Positions 58,682 through 64,000 of a DNA stretch of 64,000 nt are shown here, in pieces (position 1 is the first letter of the stretch; every line of letters begins with the position of its first letter). The DNA is taken from contig DASZMA010000096.1 of the NCBI GenBank assembly GCA_035552095.1, positions 1 to 64,000 on the forward strand, read 5' to 3'. A program made the translations under genes and the position numbers. The DNA comes from Bog-473 sp035552095 (GTDB lineage Bacteria; Actinomycetota; Acidimicrobiia; Acidimicrobiales; RAAP-2). The notes under the pieces are model-generated. The model did not search any database. It was not told the origin of the DNA and saw nothing but the letters and a program-made list of their open reading frames with translations.

Positions 58682-61423
58682 TCAGCTGGCCTGAACGGTG
58701 AGGACCACCGGCGGCAATGTCCGGCCGTCGCTGGTGTGCAGTTGCACGGTGAGCACGTGCGCGCCGGCCGTGGCCGCCGTGACGGTGAGCGACTGTGCGG
58801 TCTGCCCCGCCGGGCCGCAGGCGGTCGAGTGCACGGTGAACACCCCGCTGCTCGGCGCGGCAACCAGGCCGTCGGCACTGCTGGCGCTCCAATCGACCGT
58901 CGAGGTTCCGGCGGCGGCTTGGCGCAGGCCGAGCTGCACCGTGGCCGGTTGTCCCACCTGAATCGTCGTTCCGCCGCTCGGAAAGGAGTACCCGACGGCC
59001 GGCAGGCGACCGGTGGCGAAGGAGGGGGGACGGTCCGCCGCTGATGATCCCCAGGCGGGATCGGGCGTCTTGGCCAGGCCGTAGGTGAGGGTGCCCCCGC
59101 TGGTGATGACCGAAGCCGGCAGCCAGGGCCGGGTCCAGCCACTGCCCGGTGGCGGTTCGGACGACGCGGCGCCGGTGCCACAGGTGGCCGCCGTCTTCGG
59201 AGCCGCGATGCCGCGCGCCCGCAGGGAGTGGATGAAGGGGGTGGAGGCCGAGGCTGCGGGCGCGTGGAGGGTGAGGTGCCGGCCATCGGGCAGGGTGAGG
59301 TCGACCAACGGGAAGAGGGGGCTGCCCAGCGCCAGGTCGGCCGACCCGGGAGTGACGGGGTAGAGGCCGATGGCGGCCCAGACATACCAGGAGGAGAGCG
59401 CGCCCAGGTCGTCATTTCCCGGTTCGTTGGCCGGGGTGTCCGAGTAGAGGGTGTCGACGATCCGGCGCACCACGCTCTGGGTCTGGCTCGGCGCGCCGAA
59501 GTAGTCGTACTCCCACGGCGTCCCGAGACTGGGCTCGTTGCCCGCCCAGTCGTAGGGGAAGTCCCGGCTGGCGTTCAAGGTTGTGAAGAACGAGTTCAAC
59601 TTGGCCACGGCCTGACCGTTGCCGCCCATGAGGCTGGCCAGCGCGGACAGGTCCTGCGGCACCGACCAGGTGTACTGGATCCCGTTGCCCTCCTCGAACC
59701 CGGTCTGCCCACCTGGTTCGAGTTGTGAGAACGAGAAGGCGGGCCCGGGAGCAAAGCTCCCGCCCGTGGTGCGAGCCTGCAGGTACCCGGTTGAAGGGTT
59801 GAACAGGTACTCCCAGTTGTGGGCGCGCGCCATCATGGTCGCGTACAGGGAGCGGTCACCCTGGCTCAAAGCCAGCTGGGCGATGGAGAAATCGTCCAGG
59901 GCGTACTCGAGGGTGACCGAGCCGCCGATGGAGTAGTCGATCGACGTGAGATCGAGCGAAGCGGCGTTGACGTAGTGCTGGGTCAGGTACTGGCTCAGGT
60001 ACTGCCGTTCGATCTCGAGTCCGTGTCCGGTCTCGTCCCTGGTGGCGCCCTTCACCATGGCTTTGAGCGCGTTCCTGACGTCAAAGTTACGGATCCCGAA
60101 GGCGTAGGCGGCTGCGATGATGGGATCGGCTGAGTCGCCGTTCATCTGCGAGGCGTCACCGGCCACGATGGCCCACTTGGGAAGCCAACCCCCCTGGTCG
60201 GCGTCATTGACGAGCGACTGGATCATGTCGCCGACCTGATGCGGTGCCACCACGGACTCCAGCTCAACTTCGGAGCGGTAGATGTCCCACTCGGAGAAGT
60301 TGGCGTATTGGGACCGGGTGGTCGACCGGTGCACCTTGCCGTCGGCTCCGCTGTACGCACCGTTGTCGTCGCTGACCACGTTGGGGTGGAGCAGCGAGTG
60401 GTACAGCGCGGTGTAGAGCGTCCGCTGCTGGGCGGCGGTACCGCCGCCGACGCCCACCCGCCCCAGTAGCTGGTTCCACTTCGAGGTGGCCTGTGACTCG
60501 ACGTGGCTGAGTGACCAACCTGGGTCTTCGGCCTTAAGGTTGTCCGCCGCGTCGTGCACGCTGACGAAGGAGACACCCACCTTCATCAACACCACCGGGT
60601 CGGCGTCGGCGTTGAAAGTGACGTAGGCACCGCAGGTGGCACCCCGGCATTGCGTGCGGCCGGGCGAGACGACCGATCCCAACCAGGCGCCGGCCACCGA
60701 GAAGGATCGGTTGAACCGGGCCACAAAGTAGAGCGTGTAGTTGGTGCCGGTGCCGCAGAACTGGCCACTGGTCACCTGACCCGTGATCTCGTCGTGACCG
60801 GAAAGCTGGAAGCTCGAACGGCTGACCGGATTGGCACTGCCGGCCACCTTGAAGAGCACATTGGCCTCGGACGTGTGCGGGAAGCTGAAGCGCGACAGAC
60901 CCGTCCGGGTGGTAACCGACAGCTCGGTCTGCACCGGCGCGGGCCCCAACGTCACCCGGTAGCGCCCGGGGGAGGCGTGCTCTCGCGCGTGCGAGAACGA
61001 ATCGCTGGCCAGCTCGGGATTGCCCCCGATCGGTCCGACCGTGGGGAGGATCGGCACGTCGCCGTAGGCGGCGCACCCGGTCCCACTCAAGTGGGTCAGG
61101 CTGAATCCCGAGATCTGGGAGTCGGCGTAGGAATAGCCGCCACCGGCCCCGGCGGCATTGGGCGTGGTGTCGGGACTCCACTGCATCATCCCGAAGGGCA
61201 CGTCGGCCCCGGGGAACTCACCGACTGTCCCCGGGCTGACCGGCCCGGTGCCGGTGCCGTCGATCGGGTTGACCAGTCGGCTGGGGTCCGGGATCAGTGG
61301 GGGCACATGAGACGCCGCCGCCGGCGCCGCTCCCGGACCCAGGACGATCACGCCGGCGACCAGGATCAGCGCGGTCGCACTCATGAAGAGCACGACCGCC
61401 CGCGCCCGCCGCCTCACCGGCAC
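58682..61423 (-). CDS. Secreted alpha-1,2-mannosidase-like glycoside hydrolase, GH92
   Basis: 913 aa. N-terminal signal or anchor (VVLFMSATALILVAGVIVLG), then the GH92 beta domain (GTVGEFPGADVPFGMMQWSPDT, GFSLTHLSGTGC) and the barrel with FSEWDIYRSEVELE and NEPGNDDLGALSSWYVWAAIGLYP, which holds the catalytic Glu/Asp and Ca-binding residues. The C-terminal 130 residues form Ig-like beta modules. Trims mannose-containing glycans; exact linkage is not certain. Confidence 0.92.
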   Translation of the reverse strand: MPVRRRARAVVLFMSATALILVAGVIVLGPGAAPAAASHVPPLIPDPSRLVNPIDGTGTGPVSPGTVGEFPGADVPFGMMQWSPDTTPNAAGAGGGYSYADSQISGFSLTHLSGTGCAAYGDVPILPTVGPIGGNPELASDSFSHAREHASPGRYRVTLGPAPVQTELSVTTRTGLSRFSFPHTSEANVLFKVAGSANPVSRSSFQLSGHDEITGQVTSGQFCGTGTNYTLYFVARFNRSFSVAGAWLGSVVSPGRTQCRGATCGAYVTFNADADPVVLMKVGVSFVSVHDAADNLKAEDPGWSLSHVESQATSKWNQLLGRVGVGGGTAAQQRTLYTALYHSLLHPNVVSDDNGAYSGADGKVHRSTTRSQYANFSEWDIYRSEVELESVVAPHQVGDMIQSLVNDADQGGWLPKWAIVAGDASQMNGDSADPIIAAAYAFGIRNFDVRNALKAMVKGATRDETGHGLEIERQYLSQYLTQHYVNAASLDLTSIDYSIGGSVTLEYALDDFSIAQLALSQGDRSLYATMMARAHNWEYLFNPSTGYLQARTTGGSFAPGPAFSFSQLEPGGQTGFEEGNGIQYTWSVPQDLSALASLMGGNGQAVAKLNSFFTTLNASRDFPYDWAGNEPSLGTPWEYDYFGAPSQTQSVVRRIVDTLYSDTPANEPGNDDLGALSSWYVWAAIGLYPVTPGSADLALGSPLFPLVDLTLPDGRHLTLHAPAASASTPFIHSLRARGIAAPKTAATCGTGAASSEPPPGSGWTRPWLPASVITSGGTLTYGLAKTPDPAWGSSAADRPPSFATGRLPAVGYSFPSGGTTIQVGQPATVQLGLRQAAAGTSTVDWSASSADGLVAAPSSGVFTVHSTACGPAGQTAQSLTVTAATAGAHVLTVQLHTSDGRTLPPVVLTVQAS

Positions 61424-61472
61424 CCCACCACAGGGACGACCGTAGCAAAGGTGGTGGGAAGGGCCCCTGGTC

Positions 61473-61512
61473 TACTGTCGCGGGCATGTCCAGCGGCCCA
61501 GTCGCGTCGTGA
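61473..61512 (+). promoter_or_regulatory. Promoter and leaderless mini-ORF before the dioxygenase gene
   Basis: TACTGT (61473-61478), 7 nt, then ATG 61486, which starts an 8-codon ORF (MSSGPVAS) whose TGA overlaps the dioxygenase GTG 61509 by GTGA. Translation of the mini-ORF could deliver ribosomes to a gene that otherwise lacks a ribosome site. Confidence 0.45.
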
Positions 61513-62354
61513 ACATCGAACCAGTGGCCGGCGCGCTCGGGGCCACGGTCACCGGCCTCGATCTGACCAAGGTCACCGACAGCGAGCAGTTGGACGGGTT
61601 GCGCCAAGCCCTGGCTGACCACCTGGTGGTGTTCCTGCCCGAGCAACGCCTGAGTCTGAATGATCTGGAGCGGCTCACTGATCTCCTGGGCGGCCGTGAT
61701 GTCACCCCGTTCGTCAACCCGTTGGAGGACCGCCCCTTCGTCATCCGGGTCATCAAGGAGCCGGGTGATGCCTTGAACTTCGCCAACGCCTGGCACACCG
61801 ACCTCAGCTATCTGCCGGCGCCCCCGTCCTACACGCTGTTGCACGCCTGGGACGTGCCCGATCACGGCGGTGACACCGTGTGGACGAATCAGCATCTGGC
61901 CTACGAGACTCTCTCCCGCGGCCTCAAGGAGACCTTGACCGGGCTACGGGTCGTGCACTCGGCCGGGCTCGCCTACGGCACCGGTGGCCTGCTGGACAAG
62001 GTCAAGGACCTCACGTCCATGGCCATAGCGCCGTCGCCCGAGGCCTACCAGGAGCACGTGCATCCCGCCGTGATCGCACACCCGGTGACCGAACGCCCCG
62101 CCCTCTACGTGAACCCGGTGTACACCAGCCGCTTCGAAGGTTGGATGCCCAACGAGTCGCAACCGCTGCTGGACCTTCTCTATCGTCACAGCATCAACGA
62201 GAACTTCACTTGCCGGCTGCGCTGGCGGGTTAACACCTTGGCCATCTGGGACAACCGCTGCACCATGCACAACGCCCTCAACGACTATTCAGGTGTCCGC
62301 CGCGAGATGTACCGCACCAGCGTCAAGGGATCGGTCCCGCAGGCGGTGCGCTGA
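61509..62354 (+). CDS. TauD/TfdA family Fe(II)/2-oxoglutarate dioxygenase
   Basis: 281 aa. AWHTDLSYLPAPPSYTLLHAW holds the HxD iron ligands, WDNRCTMHNALNDY the distal His, and RREMYRTSVKG the 2-oxoglutarate-binding Arg. Hydroxylates sulfonates, aryloxyalkanoates or similar acids; substrate unknown. The GTG start is coupled to an upstream mini-ORF. Confidence 0.9.
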   Translation: MNIEPVAGALGATVTGLDLTKVTDSEQLDGLRQALADHLVVFLPEQRLSLNDLERLTDLLGGRDVTPFVNPLEDRPFVIRVIKEPGDALNFANAWHTDLSYLPAPPSYTLLHAWDVPDHGGDTVWTNQHLAYETLSRGLKETLTGLRVVHSAGLAYGTGGLLDKVKDLTSMAIAPSPEAYQEHVHPAVIAHPVTERPALYVNPVYTSRFEGWMPNESQPLLDLLYRHSINENFTCRLRWRVNTLAIWDNRCTMHNALNDYSGVRREMYRTSVKGSVPQAVR

Positions 62355-62396
62355 GGCCGAGACGAGCCCTTCGCGAGAACAGACCTGTTTTCGGGG

Positions 62397-62424
62397 TTGA
62401 CTGGTCATTTAAAGGGTCTATTTT
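62397..62424 (+). promoter_or_regulatory. Promoter of the orphan antitoxin, leaderless
   Basis: -35 TTGACT (62397-62402), 16-nt spacer, -10 TATTTT (62419-62424), and 7 nt to ATG 62432. Confidence 0.6.
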
Positions 62425-62431
62425 GAGGTGA

Positions 62432-62710
62432 ATGACAACGGTGCCCCTCACCGAGGCGAAAGCCAAATTGAGCGAACTGGTTGACGACACGGTGCGTACC
62501 CATCAGAGGGTGACGATCACGAGACACGGAAAGCCGGCCGTGGTCATCATGGCGGTGGAGGATCTCGAAGCGATGGAGGAGACAATGTTTTGGCAGGGTC
62601 AGCCCCGGCTTGAGGTCGATCTGGCCAATGGCCGAGCCGAGGCTGAGGCCGATGCATTGGTTGATGAAACCACGGTCCGCAGACGCTTCGGCGTCGGATC
62701 GGCTCGGTGA
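62432..62710 (+). CDS. Phd/YefM family antitoxin without an adjacent toxin
   Basis: 92 aa. MTTVPLTEAKAKLSELVDDT and VTITRHGKPAVVIMAVEDLEAMEET are the DNA-binding Phd/YefM N-terminal fold. The C-terminal tail, which would wrap the toxin, is present and charged. No RelE/Doc/YoeB-type gene follows; the next gene is a dehydrogenase on the opposite strand. Either an orphan antitoxin, a regulator, or a module that lost its toxin. Confidence 0.85.
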   Translation: MTTVPLTEAKAKLSELVDDTVRTHQRVTITRHGKPAVVIMAVEDLEAMEETMFWQGQPRLEVDLANGRAEAEADALVDETTVRRRFGVGSAR

Positions 62711-62729
62711 TCTCTTGAGTGGGTCGCCA

Positions 62730-63911
62730 CTAGGGGCGGAAGACGACCTTGATGGCGTGCGAGTTGGCGCGGTCGATGGCGGTCTCGATCGCTTCTCGAT
62801 ACTGCTCGAGCCCGAACTCATGCGTCACCACGACGTCGTCGGGCAGGAGGCCGGCGGCCAGCACATCGAGCGCGCGGTCCACCGAGTGGCGGTCGGCGCC
62901 GCCGGCCAAGCCGGGCGCGGATCCGGCGTCGACGGTGTGGTCGATGGAGCCGACCAGCGCCGCCTCCTTGTACCAGATGGGGGTGAGGTCGACCTCGCTG
63001 ATCCCGGCCGCCCCTAACAGGAGGACGGTGCCCCGGTGGGCCACCGCCCGGAGCGCCTCGGTGACCGACTGGGCGGCGCCGACCGCCTCGACCACGTAGG
63101 GGTAGCCGCCCATGAGCATGACGTGCTTCTTGCGGCCGATCACCCGGGCCCCGACCAGGCCGGCCAGTTCTTCGAAGTGGCCGTTCAGGGGGTCGGAGAC
63201 CACCACATGGTCGGCGCCGCAGGCGGTCGCCGCCGCGGCCTGGTGGTCGTGCCGGACCAGCACGGTTACCGGGCACCCCGGGAACAGTCCCTTCAGCGCG
63301 GCCAGGGTGGCCAAACCGATGATGCCGGCCCCGACGACCAGGACCGGGTCACCATCGTTGGGCGGGGCGCGCAGCAGGCCGTGGCAGGCGATCGAGACGG
63401 GCTCGTACAGGCTGGCGGCCCGGTCCGATACCGCGTCGGGAAGCGGGTGCAGCATGGAGGTGTGGGCCAGCACCTGCTCGCACCAGCCACCGCCCAGGTC
63501 CTGGGTGAAGCCGAGCGTGCGGCCGCCGCTGACGATCCGGCTGTCCAGGTTGAGGCAGGACGACGTCCAGCCCCGGGCGCAGTTGGCGCAGGGGGGATTG
63601 ATGCCCCGGGCGGCGCACGGGATGCACGGGTCGATGGCCACGCGCGTGCCCAGGGGGACGGGGCAATCGGGGCCGGCTTCGATCACCCGGCCGGCCGTCT
63701 CGTGGCCCAGCACGAACGGGAAGGACCCCATGGAGATGAGGGTGGGGGAGGGCCCGGTGTTGTGGGCGAAGAGGTGGAGATCGCTGCCGCAGATCCCCCC
63801 GGTGCTGACCGCCACCCGGGCCCAGGCCGGGTCGGGTAGCTCCGGCTCGGGCAGATCGGTAAGCGAGGCCGGGAAGGCCGGGTCCACCATGTCGAACTGA
63901 ACGGCGCGCAT
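62730..63911 (-). CDS. Zinc-dependent medium-chain alcohol dehydrogenase
   Basis: 393 aa. ICGSDLHLFAHN (Cys zinc ligand), LGHETAGRVIEAG (GHE), PCIPCAARGINPPCANCARG (structural zinc Cys set) and VLVVGAGIIGLATLAAL (NAD Rossmann). Oxidises an alcohol or polyol; substrate not determined. The ATG at 63911 begins MRAVQFDMVDP. Confidence 0.9.
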   Translation of the reverse strand: MRAVQFDMVDPAFPASLTDLPEPELPDPAWARVAVSTGGICGSDLHLFAHNTGPSPTLISMGSFPFVLGHETAGRVIEAGPDCPVPLGTRVAIDPCIPCAARGINPPCANCARGWTSSCLNLDSRIVSGGRTLGFTQDLGGGWCEQVLAHTSMLHPLPDAVSDRAASLYEPVSIACHGLLRAPPNDGDPVLVVGAGIIGLATLAALKGLFPGCPVTVLVRHDHQAAAATACGADHVVVSDPLNGHFEELAGLVGARVIGRKKHVMLMGGYPYVVEAVGAAQSVTEALRAVAHRGTVLLLGAAGISEVDLTPIWYKEAALVGSIDHTVDAGSAPGLAGGADRHSVDRALDVLAAGLLPDDVVVTHEFGLEQYREAIETAIDRANSHAIKVVFRP

Positions 63912-63976
63912 CGGCGCAGCGTACGGGGTTTGGTCGCCGGCGACTGGGGGCGACGCCTGCCTTAGAGTGCGAAGCC

Positions 63977-64000
63977 GTGAGGGTGCCGGACGCCACGCTC
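63977..64000 (+). CDS. Possible start of a gene cut by the right edge
   Basis: GTG 63977 opens VRVPDATL to the window end. TAGAGT lies 8 nt before it, close to the leaderless pattern. Only 8 codons are visible. Confidence 0.25.

Overview
This window is GC-rich DNA that looks actinobacterial, probably Acidimicrobiia or a close soil/aquatic actinomycete. The supporting genes are an Lsr2 nucleoid protein, a group II truncated haemoglobin (GlbO type), two F420-dependent luciferase-like oxidoreductases, TetR, LacI and DeoR regulators, several GNAT acetyltransferases and frequent GTG starts. At many genes a TANNNT hexamer lies exactly 7 nt before the start codon, which is the signature of leaderless transcription. 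The class-level assignment is inference.

Region by region. 1-5.1 kb: a nitrogen-scavenging group with a type III-like glutamine synthetase (cut by the left edge), a peptide-type solute-binding protein, a TetR regulator and an L-asparaginase. 5.2-9.5 kb: an accessory stretch with a TfoX-N protein, a secreted protein of unknown function, a stand-alone ParB-like protein and an AbiE-like toxin-antitoxin pair behind a 34-bp near-palindromic operator, ending at tRNA-Gly(TCC). 9.5-15.1 kb: truncated haemoglobin, two enoyl-CoA hydratases, a VOC protein, an aldo/keto reductase, an F420 oxidoreductase and a SnoaL-like protein. 15.1-18.7 kb: a compact minus-strand operon with a beta-class DNA methyltransferase carrying an extra C-terminal domain, a 104-aa protein, a 400-aa protein with a nuclease-like D...xxK segment and a GNAT enzyme; this may be an undescribed modification or restriction module. 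18.8-22.3 kb: GNAT enzymes, a SAM methyltransferase, and an ECF sigma factor with a membrane partner.

22.6-43.0 kb holds two interleaved systems. One is an L-rhamnose regulon: LacI regulator, rhamnulokinase, L-rhamnose isomerase, GH78 alpha-L-rhamnosidase with two esterase-like hydrolases, and a rhamnulose-1-phosphate aldolase/dehydrogenase fusion. Three LacI-type operators, each at a recognisable promoter, tie the first parts together. The other is a branched-chain-amino-acid-type ABC system (25.9-33.6 kb) in which a LivF ATPase is fused to an MFS-like membrane protein and LivH, LivM and LivG form a single 950-aa chain. A DeoR regulator and an acyl-CoA synthetase lie among them.

43.0-53.4 kb: an ABC1/AarF kinase, a NarL-type two-component system next to an ABC exporter, and a P450-TetR-F420 oxidoreductase operon with a strong promoter and a perfect palindromic operator, followed by small conserved proteins, a DinB-like protein and Lsr2. 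53.4-64 kb: a patatin-like lipase, an HtrA-type protease, a Tat-exported phosphoesterase, a secreted GH92 mannosidase, a TauD-type dioxygenase behind a leaderless mini-ORF, an orphan Phd/YefM antitoxin, and a zinc alcohol dehydrogenase. I see no insertion sequence, CRISPR array, rRNA or complete prophage.
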